From contig NZ_WHLY01000002.1 in the NCBI RefSeq assembly GCF_009296315.1, positions 4,810,501-4,874,500 on the forward strand: a stretch of 64,000 nt of DNA, in the 5' to 3' direction. Within the stretch, counting starts at the first letter, position 1. Every line of letters begins with the position of its first letter. The notes beneath the pieces are model-generated. The model did not search any database. It worked only from the letters and a program-made list of their open reading frames with translations, and was not told the DNA's origin. Source of the DNA: Salmonirosea aquatica. GTDB taxonomy: Bacteria; Bacteroidota; Bacteroidia; Cytophagales; Spirosomataceae. Below, one piece after another: positions 1 to 8,949 of the stretch. A program made the position numbers and the translations under genes.

Positions 1-171
1 GATTTCGGCGTGCGCCGAAGGATCTACCCGGGCAATCACCTGATTGTAGCCCTCGCCTACTATTTTATCATCGCGAACCACCACCGCTCCAAACGGAAAA
101 CCCTGGCCGCTGGTACTTGCTTCGATAGAAAGGTCAATAGCCCGCTGCAGAAAAGGATTGAGCGTGTTCAT
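1..171 (-). CDS. Guanine deaminase-like zinc nucleoside deaminase (C-terminal part outside window)
   Basis: Only the first 57 codons lie in the window; the gene runs off the left edge. The ATG is at 171 and the translation begins [15 protein letters not shown]. Conserved cytidine/guanine deaminase features are visible: 'FPFGAVVV' near residue 26 and the zinc-binding HAEI at the edge, where His is the zinc ligand and Glu the proton shuttle. The spacing and the 'DPSAHAE' context resemble Bacillus GuaD, which converts guanine to xanthine. The second zinc motif (PCxxC) is not in view, so a related deaminase such as a tRNA-adenosine or cytosine deaminase cannot be excluded. Confidence 0.75.
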   Translation of the reverse strand, partial: MNTLNPFLQRAIDLSIEASTSGQGFPFGAVVVRDDKIVGEGYNQVIARVDPSAHAEI

Positions 172-263
172 CGTCGTTTCAGGCACAAATTTTCAAAACT
201 ACAAGATACGGGATTAGTCCAGTAAGGATTGAAAGTAAAATGTCGCCAATCCGGCTACCTACG

Positions 264-1478
264 TCAATGCGTGGGTTTGTCCGGTGCGGGAGCTGAGGCG
301 TGGTAATCGTTGCGAATGAGGGTGGCGTAGGATTCCAATAGTTCCAGCACGCGCTCCCGGCTTTTTGAACGCACCACACAGCCCACATGGTACTCTTCCT
401 CCATGCGCCATACGACCTCGGGATCGTTAAAGGGCGACAGATCAGGCCACTGCTGCCGGGCCAGCGAAATAATGATTCCCGAATAGTCGCGCTGGACGCG
501 GGGTAGCTTGAAGTCCTCGCCCCGCGCCACGGCGGTTTCCAGCCGCGCCCACTCCTTCCAGAGATTGATGCCCGACGATGCTTCCACCATGTTGGAGAGG
601 TGTGCGCCGCCTACGCGTGATGAGGTTTCGAGGAAATAATACTGTCCGTCGTCGTGGCAGCGGATCACTTCGGTGTGAGACGCGCTGTGCTTCATGCCGA
701 ATGCCTTGAGCACATCCACCGCCATCGTTTCCAGAGCGTGCCATTCGGCCGAGTCGAAGGGTACCGTGGCCGAGCGGAAAATGCCACCACCATGGGCCAC
801 GTCGAACGGTGGAGCAATGTACTGGCTATTCCACGAAAAAACCACCCGGCCGTTCAGGGTCAAAGAATCCACATGGTACACATGCCCGGGTTTAAATTGC
901 TCCACCAGGTGCTCGTGGCGGCGGTCGCCCAGGCTGTGGATGGCTTCCCAGAGATCGTGGTCATTGTGGAGTTTTTTGATGCCAGTAGCCGATGCTTCGG
1001 AGCGCGGCTTGATCATCCACGGACCAGGATGCGATTGAATAAAATCGTTGATGGCTTTGTCGTTGAACAGTCCAATGAAGCCGGGTACCCTGATCCCCGC
1101 CTCCGCGGCTTTGGTACGCATGGCGAGCTTGTCACGGAAGTAGCGGGCGGTGGTTTGTCCCATGCCCGGAATACGGAAATGTTCCCGCAGCAGCGCGGCT
1201 TTCTCCACGTCGAAGTCGTCCAGGGCCACGATGCGATCGATGGGACGATCGCGCATTACGTGGGCCAGTCCGGCGATGACATGCTGCATGTCGTAGGTAC
1301 CCTGGGTGTTCTCTTGCACGTAGAAAAATTCATCGATCGAGTCGCGCACCCAGGGTTTGTCTTCGAGTTTTTTGGCGGTCAGCAGATACACCATGTTGCC
1401 CTGTTCCTTGCAGGCGCGCATAAAATCATTGCCCTTGAAGAAAGTGGATACGCAAAGAAAAGTAAGTGGACGAGCCAT
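264..1478 (-). CDS. ATP-grasp domain carboxylate-amine/thiol ligase
   Basis: This 404-residue cytosolic protein has an ATP-grasp fold. Residues 1-100 look like the N-terminal (pre-ATP-grasp) domain. The lysine in WMIKPRS (about 157) fits the ATP-binding strand. Glu at about 270 (HTEV), Glu 284 (FLETSSR) and Arg 288 fit the Mg-ATP and substrate loop. Such enzymes activate a carboxylate as acyl-phosphate and join it to an amine. The substrate cannot be read from sequence. It is transcribed away from the pepA gene's 3' end with about 100 bases between them and no obvious operon partner. It resembles Bacteroidota proteins annotated only as 'ATP-grasp domain-containing'. Confidence 0.85.
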   Translation of the reverse strand: MARPLTFLCVSTFFKGNDFMRACKEQGNMVYLLTAKKLEDKPWVRDSIDEFFYVQENTQGTYDMQHVIAGLAHVMRDRPIDRIVALDDFDVEKAALLREHFRIPGMGQTTARYFRDKLAMRTKAAEAGIRVPGFIGLFNDKAINDFIQSHPGPWMIKPRSEASATGIKKLHNDHDLWEAIHSLGDRRHEHLVEQFKPGHVYHVDSLTLNGRVVFSWNSQYIAPPFDVAHGGGIFRSATVPFDSAEWHALETMAVDVLKAFGMKHSASHTEVIRCHDDGQYYFLETSSRVGGAHLSNMVEASSGINLWKEWARLETAVARGEDFKLPRVQRDYSGIIISLARQQWPDLSPFNDPEVVWRMEEEYHVGCVVRSKSRERVLELLESYATLIRNDYHASAPAPDKPTH

Positions 1479-1577
1479 AGGAGTTCAGTCGGGTTAGTAG
1501 GACGGAAGTGTCTTTTTCCAAATCTAGCAAAAAAACGGTATTTGTCAAGACAAGAAGCCCGATTGGAAAAGTTTGAC

Positions 1578-2972
1578 TTAGGACAAATTTTCGAGATAAT
1601 CGACCAGAAGACGTACCCCAAAGGCCGTCCCGGCGCGGTTGGGGGTAAATTCCAGATCGCCGAAGGCAGTACCCGCGATGTCGAGATGTGCCCAGGCGGG
1701 ATGTTCCTGGGTAAATACCTCCAGGAACTTGGCCGCCACAATGGCTCCGGCAATCGGCTTGCCATGGTAGTTGCGTACATCGGCCACATCCGACTTGATT
1801 TCATCCTTGTATTCGTCCCACAGAGGTAGACGCCATAGACGCTCGCCGGTACGGTCCCCGGCTTCGGTGAGTTGGGTGGCCAAAGTATCGTTGGCGGTGA
1901 ACAGCCCGCCCGCCGCGTAGCCGAGCGTTTGCACCACACTACCGGTGAGGGTGGCCAGATCCAGCAGTACGTCGGGTTTGTAATTGCGGAGAGCGTAACT
2001 GAGGCCATCGGCCAGAATTAGGCGGCCCTCGGCGTCGGTATCGATCACCTCGATGGTTTTGCCCGAATAGGAATCTATCACGTCGCCGGGCTTGGTGCTG
2101 GCACCATCCACGCAGTTTTCGGTGGAGGGGATTACGCCAACAACGCGCACGGGTAGCTCGAGCCGGGCAGCTAATTCCACCGCGCCCAGCACGGCGGCAG
2201 CTCCGCCCATGTCGCTTTTCATCAGATGCATATTGGCCGAATTCTTGATCGAAATCCCACCCGTATCGAAGGTCACGCCTTTGCCTACCAGCACCACGGT
2301 TTTCTCGTAGTTTTTGGGACTGTATTCGGTCACGATCATTACGGGAGGCTCTTCACTCCCCTTACTGACCGAGAGCAGTGCGTGTACACCCAAAGCCGCC
2401 AGAGCATCCTTTTCCAGCACCGTTACCTTGTAATTATGCTGACGTCCCGATTCCAGCGCCCATTCGGCCAGAATGCGGGGTGGTTTTTTATTGGCAGGTG
2501 CATTCATCAAATCCATTACGCGCATCTGCACGGCGGCGGTTGCTTTTCCTTTGACAATTGCTTTTTCGGCTTCGCTGCTTTTGGCATTGACCCACACCGT
2601 GAGGGTACCTTCTTTCCCGAAAAACTTGCTGTACGGTTTTTCTTCCGTTTTGTACAAATTCAACTTATATCCGCCCAGCATGATGCCGTTGATAGCCGTT
2701 TCGATCCACCCGGCAGGTAGGTCGCGGGCGTCCAGGGTGATGGCGTCGGGCCAGCGGCCCTTGCGCTTGTGGAAGAGCATCCGCAGGGCTTTCAGAACGG
2801 TGATAGGGGTAGGCTTTTTTCCCAAACCCAGCCAGAGCTCTTGTTCTGAGGGCCACCAGATTTCGCCTTCTTCGGCTTTGAAAACAGTGGGTAAGGAGGA
2901 GGCCTGATCCTGAATATAGAGGCTGATGGTCAGGTCGGTCGTTTGCGGGGAAGTGATTAAAGAAATTTTCAT
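1578..2972 (-). CDS. pepA: Leucyl aminopeptidase, M17 family
   Basis: This is a cytosolic dizinc aminopeptidase that releases N-terminal residues from peptides. I chose the internal ATG at 2972 (MKISLITSP) rather than the upstream ATG at 3005, because the extra 11 residues are basic and unlike the family. That gives 464 residues, normal for M17. The metal-binding block GKGVTFDTGGISIK is near residues 230-243 with KSDMGG after it. The signature normally written NTDAEGRL reads DTDAEGRL here (about 321-328), a mild variant that keeps the Asp, Glu and Arg needed for catalysis. The N-terminal macrodomain-like half is divergent, as usual. Confidence 0.95.
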   Translation of the reverse strand: MKISLITSPQTTDLTISLYIQDQASSLPTVFKAEEGEIWWPSEQELWLGLGKKPTPITVLKALRMLFHKRKGRWPDAITLDARDLPAGWIETAINGIMLGGYKLNLYKTEEKPYSKFFGKEGTLTVWVNAKSSEAEKAIVKGKATAAVQMRVMDLMNAPANKKPPRILAEWALESGRQHNYKVTVLEKDALAALGVHALLSVSKGSEEPPVMIVTEYSPKNYEKTVVLVGKGVTFDTGGISIKNSANMHLMKSDMGGAAAVLGAVELAARLELPVRVVGVIPSTENCVDGASTKPGDVIDSYSGKTIEVIDTDAEGRLILADGLSYALRNYKPDVLLDLATLTGSVVQTLGYAAGGLFTANDTLATQLTEAGDRTGERLWRLPLWDEYKDEIKSDVADVRNYHGKPIAGAIVAAKFLEVFTQEHPAWAHLDIAGTAFGDLEFTPNRAGTAFGVRLLVDYLENLS

Positions 2973-3032
2973 TGAGGTAGGTCGATTGCGTATGGGTAAA
3001 GCCAAAGTTACGCAGACCTGCCGAGAAACTGC

Positions 3033-3413
3033 TCACTGATCGGGACAGCGATCGTAAGAAATGCGCGTGACGGCTACCTGCCGGGATGGAGCAGAAAACA
3101 GGGCCGGGCATGGGTATATCTCGTCGTGGGCAAGCTCTCTGAAATCAAAATAGATTGTCCTGGATGAGTCGATGGCGATGCTGTCGGGAAGACGTACCCC
3201 AAGGGTATTCGGGATGACCTGCTTTTGGCTGGGTAGGTAATATTGGGAGTTGATATTCCGATTGGTAACATCGACGATGGTACCGCCGCAGGGCGAAGAA
3301 TCTATTATTTTACCTTCGTACGGCAAGCAATTAGGGCCAGGATTATTTTTACAGCTTCCTATCAGTAATAGCAAAAGTACCCCCTTGCTCAGGAGTTTAA
3401 TTACGTTCATCAT
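3033..3413 (-). CDS. Small lipoprotein, unknown function
   Basis: The 126-residue product starts with a short basic N-terminus, a leucine-rich core (LLLLLIGSC) and a lipobox cysteine near residue 21, so it should be exported and lipid-anchored by SPII. The mature part has four further cysteines (NCLPYEG, SPCGG, YPCPA, DRCPD) that could form disulfides. I do not recognise a domain. It overlaps the upstream lipoprotein gene by four bases (ATGA), so the two are almost surely translated together. Confidence 0.7.
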   Translation of the reverse strand: MMNVIKLLSKGVLLLLLIGSCKNNPGPNCLPYEGKIIDSSPCGGTIVDVTNRNINSQYYLPSQKQVIPNTLGVRLPDSIAIDSSRTIYFDFRELAHDEIYPCPALFSAPSRQVAVTRISYDRCPDQ

Positions 3414-3787
3414 GGTATCCTGGCTATTTTGGTCACAGTCAAATAATAGTTTTCCAATCCGGCAAACGAGGCGGGTACCTCATCATTTTCGTAATAGCTT
3501 CCGCTGAATTCGACTTTTAGACCCGGCTGCTGGAATTCCTCAGGAAGGTTGCAAAGGTACCCTACATCGACGCTGTCGTAGGTGCCGGGAATCGCTCTCC
3601 GGATAGCGTACTGCTGCCGGGTAGAGTCAAATTGGACCAAACCGGTGACCGATTCAACTTTCTTGACAAATTCCCCGGCGTCGGGGCATCGCTCCGAAAC
3701 CTCCACATCCACACTTTTGGTAGTGCAGGCTAGGTGCGAGGTCAGGAAAAAGAGGAATAACAGCAAACCGGCGCTGAAATTTTTCAT
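3410..3787 (-). CDS. Small lipoprotein, unknown function
   Basis: The product has 125 residues with an SPII signal (LLLFLFFLTSHLAC, cysteine at about 21). The mature part is a short predicted beta-rich domain ending in YYLTVTKIARIP. That ending resembles the 'VTRISYDRCP' end of the downstream lipoprotein at 3033-3413, so the pair may be related by duplication. It is the first gene of a two-gene operon, with a four-base start/stop overlap. No known domain is recognised. Confidence 0.7.
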   Translation of the reverse strand: MKNFSAGLLLFLFFLTSHLACTTKSVDVEVSERCPDAGEFVKKVESVTGLVQFDSTRQQYAIRRAIPGTYDSVDVGYLCNLPEEFQQPGLKVEFSGSYYENDEVPASFAGLENYYLTVTKIARIP

Positions 3788-4007
3788 GGTATTTATTTAA
3801 AAGAATACAAGATTCATAACTTTTCCCTCTTTCAGACCCGCTAGCAGGCCAATGGGTTGGAAGCAGTGGTTGTAAAACCCGTTTCCGGCCTATAAACCCT
3901 CATAAGTACCCTTCGGATTCCGGGTAGAGTAAAACCAGTCATTTTTGCTTTTTTAAATAGAAAGAGATCATTCGGTGAAATGACGATCTCATTAGTCTGA
4001 AAAAATC

Positions 4008-5786
4008 ATGCGAAAAGTACTTTTACTTTTTCTTCTGGTACCTCTCCTCGCTTCCAATCAAAAGCGGCTATCTGACGAGAAACCTCGTGCGGAGGCCCGT
4101 CCCAACATTGTCATTCTGCTGAGCGACGATCAGGGATGGGGCGACCTGAGCGTGAGTGGTAATACGAATCTCCACACACCCAATATTGATAAGATTGCGA
4201 AGAATGGAGCTTTGTTCGACCGTTTCTACGTACAGCCCGTCTGCTCGCCGACCCGCGCCGAATTGCTCACGGGCCGCTACCATCCGCGCATGGGTGTCCG
4301 GAGTACCTCTGAGGGCGGAGAGCGGTTCAATCTGGACGAAACTACCCTGGCCGATGCATTCAAAAAAGCGGGCTACGCCACGGCGGCCTTTGGCAAATGG
4401 CATAGCGGGATGCAGTACCCCTATCATCCCAACGGGCGGGGTTTCGAAGAATACTACGGCTTTTGCTCCGGCCACTGGGGCGACTATTTCAGTCCGATGC
4501 TGGAACATAATGGGGCCATCACGCAGGGAAACGGCTTCCTGGCCGACGACCTCACTGAGCGGGCAATGGCATTTATGCAAGAGCACAAAGACCAGCCCTT
4601 TTTGGTGTATGTACCTTACAACACGCCCCATTCGCCCATGCAGGTACCCGACCGCTGGTGGAATGAATTCAAAGACAAGCCGCTAAAAATGACCGCCGCC
4701 CAAGGAATTGAGGAAGACCTGAATTTTACCCGTGCGGCTCTGGCGATGTGCGAGAATATTGATTGGAACGTGGGGCGGATTATGGAAAAATTAAAAGCGT
4801 TGAACCTGGAAGACAATACAATCGTCCTCTATTTCAGCGACAACGGCCCCAATGCCTTCCGCTGGAACGGCGGCATGAAGGGCAAGAAAGGTTCGACCGA
4901 CGAGGGCGGCGCCCGTTCGCCACTATTGATGCAGTACCCGAAAGTGATCAGACCGGGTACGAAAGTCAATGAAATTGCGGGCGTCATCGACTTGCTGCCT
5001 ACCCTGGTGGATTTAACAGGAATCGCCTTTCAGCCTCCCAAACCGCTGGATGGTGTGAGTCTGAAACCGCTGCTTACTGGAAAGGGTACCTTTGATAAAA
5101 ACCGCCTGCTGTATAGCTATTGGAACGGTCAGACCAGTGTGCGTAGCCAGCAATATCGTCTCGACAGTAAAGGGAAACTGTATGATATGGTGGCCGATCC
5201 GGGGCAAACCACGGACATTTCTGCTAAAAAAGCGGAGGAGGTGGCACGACTTAAAACCGCGGTCAATCAATGGAATGCTGAGGTACTGCCGGGCATTGCG
5301 GGTGAAGATCAACGTACCTTTCCCGTAGGAGACCGCGAGTTCAAATACACCCAGATGCCTGCGCGCGATGCCCGGCCCGAGGGCGGCATCCGGCGCTCCA
5401 ACAAGTACCCTAACTGCACGTTCATGACGAATTGGACCAGGCCCGACGATGCGATTGTGTGGGACGTGGAGGTGCTGGCCGACGGGGATTTCGATGCGGT
5501 GATTTACTATACCTGTGCGCCCGAAAATGTGGGATCGACCTTTGAACTGACGATGGGTAGAAACCAGATTACCGCCAAAATTACCGAAGCCCACGACCCG
5601 CCGCTACGGGGCATGGAGCATGACCGGGTAGAACGGATGGAGTCGTACGTGAAAGATTTTAAGCCTATGAATATCGGGACGATCCATCTCGAAAAAGGCC
5701 GGGGCCGACTAACGCTGAAAGCCCTGGACATCGTCGGGGCGCAGGTAATGGACTTCCGTCTGTTGATGCTGGAACGGGTGAAGTAG
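4008..5786 (+). CDS. Secreted arylsulfatase (S1 sulfatase family)
   Basis: This 592-residue sulfatase hydrolyses sulfate esters, probably on polysaccharide fragments in the periplasm. An N-terminal hydrophobic signal (LLLFLLVPLLAS) is followed by the metal-binding NIVILLSDDQGWGD (residues 33-46). The formylglycine motif C-S-P-T-R-A is at about 79-84, with the Cys that anaerobic or aerobic maturases oxidise. GKWHSG supplies active-site Lys and His, and YFSDNGP the later metal Asp and Asn. The C-terminal 140 residues are an extra beta-rich region found in some Bacteroidota sulfatases. No maturase lies nearby. It ends 16 bases from convergent gpsA. Confidence 0.93.
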   Translation: MRKVLLLFLLVPLLASNQKRLSDEKPRAEARPNIVILLSDDQGWGDLSVSGNTNLHTPNIDKIAKNGALFDRFYVQPVCSPTRAELLTGRYHPRMGVRSTSEGGERFNLDETTLADAFKKAGYATAAFGKWHSGMQYPYHPNGRGFEEYYGFCSGHWGDYFSPMLEHNGAITQGNGFLADDLTERAMAFMQEHKDQPFLVYVPYNTPHSPMQVPDRWWNEFKDKPLKMTAAQGIEEDLNFTRAALAMCENIDWNVGRIMEKLKALNLEDNTIVLYFSDNGPNAFRWNGGMKGKKGSTDEGGARSPLLMQYPKVIRPGTKVNEIAGVIDLLPTLVDLTGIAFQPPKPLDGVSLKPLLTGKGTFDKNRLLYSYWNGQTSVRSQQYRLDSKGKLYDMVADPGQTTDISAKKAEEVARLKTAVNQWNAEVLPGIAGEDQRTFPVGDREFKYTQMPARDARPEGGIRRSNKYPNCTFMTNWTRPDDAIVWDVEVLADGDFDAVIYYTCAPENVGSTFELTMGRNQITAKITEAHDPPLRGMEHDRVERMESYVKDFKPMNIGTIHLEKGRGRLTLKALDIVGAQVMDFRLLMLERVK

Positions 5787-5801
5787 GTACATGCAATAAC
5801 A

Positions 5802-6809
5802 CTATTTGAGGTACCCCTTCAACTCGTTCATAGCCAGCGCAGGAGCTTCTCCTTCGTACAGAATCCGGAAGGCCGCCTCGGTGATCGGCATATCTACACC
5901 GTATTGTTGATTCAGGACGTGGATACTTTTGGCCGCGTAGTAGCCTTCGGCTATCATTTTCATTTCGAGTTGGGCGGCTTTCACGCTATACCCCCGACCA
6001 ATCATATTGCCAAAAAGGCGGTTGCGGCTGAATTGCGAATAGGCCGTCACCAGCAGGTCACCAAGGTAGGCCGAGGCGCTCATTTCCCGCTCGCGCGGAT
6101 CGACCGCAGTCACAAACCGACGGATCTCGAGCATGGCATTGGATACCATCACCGCCTGAAAATTATCGCCGTACCCTAGCCCGTGTGTAATGCCACAGGC
6201 CAGCGCCACGATGTTTTTCATCACAGCGGCATATTCCACGCCGTACAGGTCGGCGAGCGGGTGGGCCGTCACATACCGGCAGGTCATCAGGTGGGCAAAG
6301 TCCGCCGCACAGCCAGGGTTGGTGGAAGCAATGGTAAGGTACGATTGTTTCTCCAGGGCTACCTCCTCGGCGTGGCAGGGACCGGCGATCACACACATAT
6401 CGTCGAGAGGTACCCCGTAGGTGTCTTCCATCCAATCGGTCACGAGCTTGTTCTGGTCGGGAATCATACCTTTGATGGCCGAGACAATGCGCTTGCCCCG
6501 GAGGTCAGCGGAAGTTAGTTTTTGCAGAGGTTCCTGAATGAAAGCCGCCGGCAGCGCCAGTACCACGTAGTCGGCCCCCCGTACGGCATCCCTGATCTTT
6601 CCGCAGGGCTTCACGCGCCGGGGCGAAAGGTATACATCGCTCAGGTAGCGGGGATTATGATGAAAGGTTTTGATATGGTCGATATCGGCCTGACTCCGCA
6701 GCCACCAACGTACCTGAACCTGAGAATGTTCGCTCAAAATCTTGACCAGGGCGGTCGCCCAGCTTCCTCCGCCAATGACGGCTACCTTCTGCTGCTGTGG
6801 TTGATTCAT
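5802..6809 (-). CDS. gpsA: Glycerol-3-phosphate dehydrogenase [NAD(P)+]
   Basis: GpsA reduces dihydroxyacetone phosphate to sn-glycerol-3-phosphate, the backbone for phospholipids. The Rossmann loop VAVIGGGSWATA is at residues 9-20. The conserved IKGM (here SAIKGMIPD), GPCHAEEV and the catalytic lysine region KNIVALACGI all follow in order. Length (335) is standard and the start at 6809 gives a compact N-terminus. It stands alone on the minus strand, convergent with the sulfatase and divergent from the DUF2853 gene. Confidence 0.96.
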   Translation of the reverse strand: MNQPQQQKVAVIGGGSWATALVKILSEHSQVQVRWWLRSQADIDHIKTFHHNPRYLSDVYLSPRRVKPCGKIRDAVRGADYVVLALPAAFIQEPLQKLTSADLRGKRIVSAIKGMIPDQNKLVTDWMEDTYGVPLDDMCVIAGPCHAEEVALEKQSYLTIASTNPGCAADFAHLMTCRYVTAHPLADLYGVEYAAVMKNIVALACGITHGLGYGDNFQAVMVSNAMLEIRRFVTAVDPREREMSASAYLGDLLVTAYSQFSRNRLFGNMIGRGYSVKAAQLEMKMIAEGYYAAKSIHVLNQQYGVDMPITEAAFRILYEGEAPALAMNELKGYLK

Positions 6810-6947
6810 GCACCGATTTTTCCTTTGGATAATTTATTGAGTGGCTTTTCTGAGAAAGCGCCGTCTAAACTTTGAAATGTATTAAAAAAAGAGTTCATTA
6901 GGTACGCATATTCCTTCCAATTTTTTCACCCTTAACAAAACACGTGT

Positions 6948-7286
6948 ATGAGCAAGTTTGATGATTTGATGTCCACCTATGAGGGCGAGGCCCAAAAGAT
7001 TGGTGTTTCGGTTGATTCTGAACTTCTGTCTAAGGTAACCAAAGGATTGGGCCCCTCGATTTACAACGCCGATTCGGCCAAGGTGTCTTGCGGCGATCAG
7101 GCCGAGCTGGATCGCGTGAAAGCCAATTTTTTGATTAAGAAATTGGGCCTTTCCGATGGGCAATCACTGGATGACGCCATCAAGGACGTGTGTGGAACAT
7201 TCGGTAGTTCCAACCGCAACAAATACCGTGCTCTGTTCTATTACCTGCTCGTGAAAAAACTTGGTAAGGAATCCCAATATGCCTGA
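6948..7286 (+). CDS. DUF2853 family protein
   Basis: This 112-residue soluble protein matches my memory of DUF2853 over its whole length: GLGPSIYNADSAKVSC, ELDRVKANFLIKKLG and SNRNKYRALFYYLLVKK are family landmarks. It has no signal peptide and is mostly helical. Its function is unknown. It is a single-gene unit closed by a strong hairpin at 7339-7365. The upstream gap contains a Bacteroidota-like sequence near 6866-6876 (TAAACTTTG), which is not a perfect match to the TAnnTTTG -7 box. Confidence 0.88.
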   Translation: MSKFDDLMSTYEGEAQKIGVSVDSELLSKVTKGLGPSIYNADSAKVSCGDQAELDRVKANFLIKKLGLSDGQSLDDAIKDVCGTFGSSNRNKYRALFYYLLVKKLGKESQYA

Positions 7287-7338
7287 GCCCTTTCCCGTAG
7301 ATCTGAATTGGGCTAAAAAATATGAACCCTGAATAAAA

Positions 7339-7365
7339 AATCCTTGCGGTAAGACCGCAAGGATT
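7339..7365. terminator. Bidirectional hairpin terminator
   Basis: A perfect 12-bp stem, AATCCTTGCGGT paired with its complement, closes a 3-base loop (AAG). It is preceded by an A-run and followed by T-rich sequence. It sits between the convergent DUF2853 gene and the HlyD-type adaptor gene and can serve both strands. Confidence 0.85.
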
Positions 7366-7414
7366 TCCATTTCTTAACCTAAACTAAATCGAATTAATAC
7401 GCTTATAAAACGCA

Positions 7415-8830
7415 TCAATTGTTATTTTCTTTTGAATCAGGGCCATCTTTTTTCGCCTCAGGTGCTTTTTTAATAATCTTGTCGCCATCTTTGAGTCTCT
7501 TGGATACAACGATGAAGGGGCCTGCTACAATCTGCTCACCCGCTTTTAGACCCGACGTAACCTGAATGTTTTCAAAGTCACTGATTCCGGTTTTTACCTC
7601 CCGGATTTTGGCTACCCCGGCGCTATCGACAAAAACCACTTCCTTCACCGGTTCCTTGTCCTTGATGGATTTGTCCTTATCAGTCGGAGCATTCGGGTCG
7701 TTCGAAGCGTTTGGCTCCTGGGGCTGTGCTTCCGGTTTGTTATCACGGGTGGTTACGGCAGCGATAGGCACCGACAATACATTCGGCCGACGGTCGGTAA
7801 TAATGTCTACTGAGGCCGTCATACCCGGTTTGAAGGGGTAGGAGCGCTTGCCCCGGCTTGCCATGAGATCCTGAAAAGACTCATTAAGAATTTTGACTTT
7901 TACTTCAAATTCGGTCACTGCATCGGCCGACACCGTGGCTCCGGTCGCTGCGGTCAGTCCACTGGCTGTGTTGGCGATCTCCGTCACCACGCCCTTGAAT
8001 ACCCGTCCCGTGCTGCTATAAGCATCCACATCGATATCGGCTGTGTCGCCCAAGGTCACCCGTACGATGTCGTTTTCGTTCACATTCACGCGCACTTCCA
8101 TGTTGCTCAGGTTGGCGATGCGCATCAGTTCGGTACCGGCCATCTGACTGGTACCTACCACGCGTTCGCCCACTTCGACGTTCAACAGGGAAATAACCCC
8201 GTTGACGGGTGCGAAGATGGTCGTTTTCCTTAGGTTTTCCGCCGCGTCACGTAAGCTTGCCTCGGCACTTTTTACGTTGTACTGAGCTGCCGATATATTG
8301 GCCTTGGCGGCCTCAATGTCCTGCTGGGCCACCTGATAGTTGGCTCTGACCTGCTCGAAATCGGCGGCTGAAATCACCTTGTCGTCGAACAGCTTCTTGT
8401 TACGGTCATAATCGGCTTTGGCGCGCAGTAGCCGCGACTCGGCCTGCGCCAGGGCCGCCCGGGATTGTTCGGTGTTGGCCTTGCTGGAATTGACCGTAGC
8501 CTGTGCCCGAGCAAATAATGACTCATAGTTGTCGGGCCGGATTTTCAGCAGCAGCTGCCCCTGTTTTACCGAATCCCCCTCTTCCACGTAGAGGGCCGTT
8601 ATTTCGCCGGATACGTCGGGGCTCAGTACTACTTCTACTTCGGGCTGCACCCGCCCCGATGCACTGACAGTCTCGATAATATCCGTGCTTTTTACGGAAG
8701 CGAATTCAACCTCCGTAGGCTTGACCTGCCCGATCCAGCCCGCTGCTTTGGCTACGAAAAGCCCCGCCACGAGCAGCACGACTATGCCACCCAGTATCCA
8801 CCATATTCGATTTGAAGATTTACGCGCCAT
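7415..8830 (-). CDS. HlyD/MacA-type efflux periplasmic adaptor subunit
   Basis: The 471-residue protein has one N-terminal membrane anchor (WWILGGIVVLLVAGLFVAKA, about 10-29). A biotinyl-lipoyl half (SGRVQPEVEVVLSPDVSGEI), a long coiled-coil hairpin (about 105-195, Ala/Gln/Asp-rich), the second lipoyl half (APVNGVISLLNVEVGE) and beta-barrel/MP domains follow. The C-terminus is Lys/Glu/Asp-rich and disordered. Adaptors of this class link an inner-membrane pump (usually MacB-like ABC) to TolC. The TolC-family gene lies directly upstream on the same strand, with 119 bases between. No permease is adjacent, which is unusual for the set. Confidence 0.92.
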   Translation of the reverse strand: MARKSSNRIWWILGGIVVLLVAGLFVAKAAGWIGQVKPTEVEFASVKSTDIIETVSASGRVQPEVEVVLSPDVSGEITALYVEEGDSVKQGQLLLKIRPDNYESLFARAQATVNSSKANTEQSRAALAQAESRLLRAKADYDRNKKLFDDKVISAADFEQVRANYQVAQQDIEAAKANISAAQYNVKSAEASLRDAAENLRKTTIFAPVNGVISLLNVEVGERVVGTSQMAGTELMRIANLSNMEVRVNVNENDIVRVTLGDTADIDVDAYSSTGRVFKGVVTEIANTASGLTAATGATVSADAVTEFEVKVKILNESFQDLMASRGKRSYPFKPGMTASVDIITDRRPNVLSVPIAAVTTRDNKPEAQPQEPNASNDPNAPTDKDKSIKDKEPVKEVVFVDSAGVAKIREVKTGISDFENIQVTSGLKAGEQIVAGPFIVVSKRLKDGDKIIKKAPEAKKDGPDSKENNN

Positions 8831-8949
8831 AATTTATTGTTGAGAGATTGAGTGATTGATAGAATGAGGGATTAAGCGTGTGAGAATGACGAGACAGAGT
8901 ACATTAAAAAAAGTATTTATTCACTCCATCACGCCTTCAAAACTGATGA

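Noticed and set aside
654-1829. Plus-strand 391-codon open frame opposite the ATP-grasp gene
   Set aside because: Composition and lack of any family likeness show it is the complement of the real minus-strand genes.
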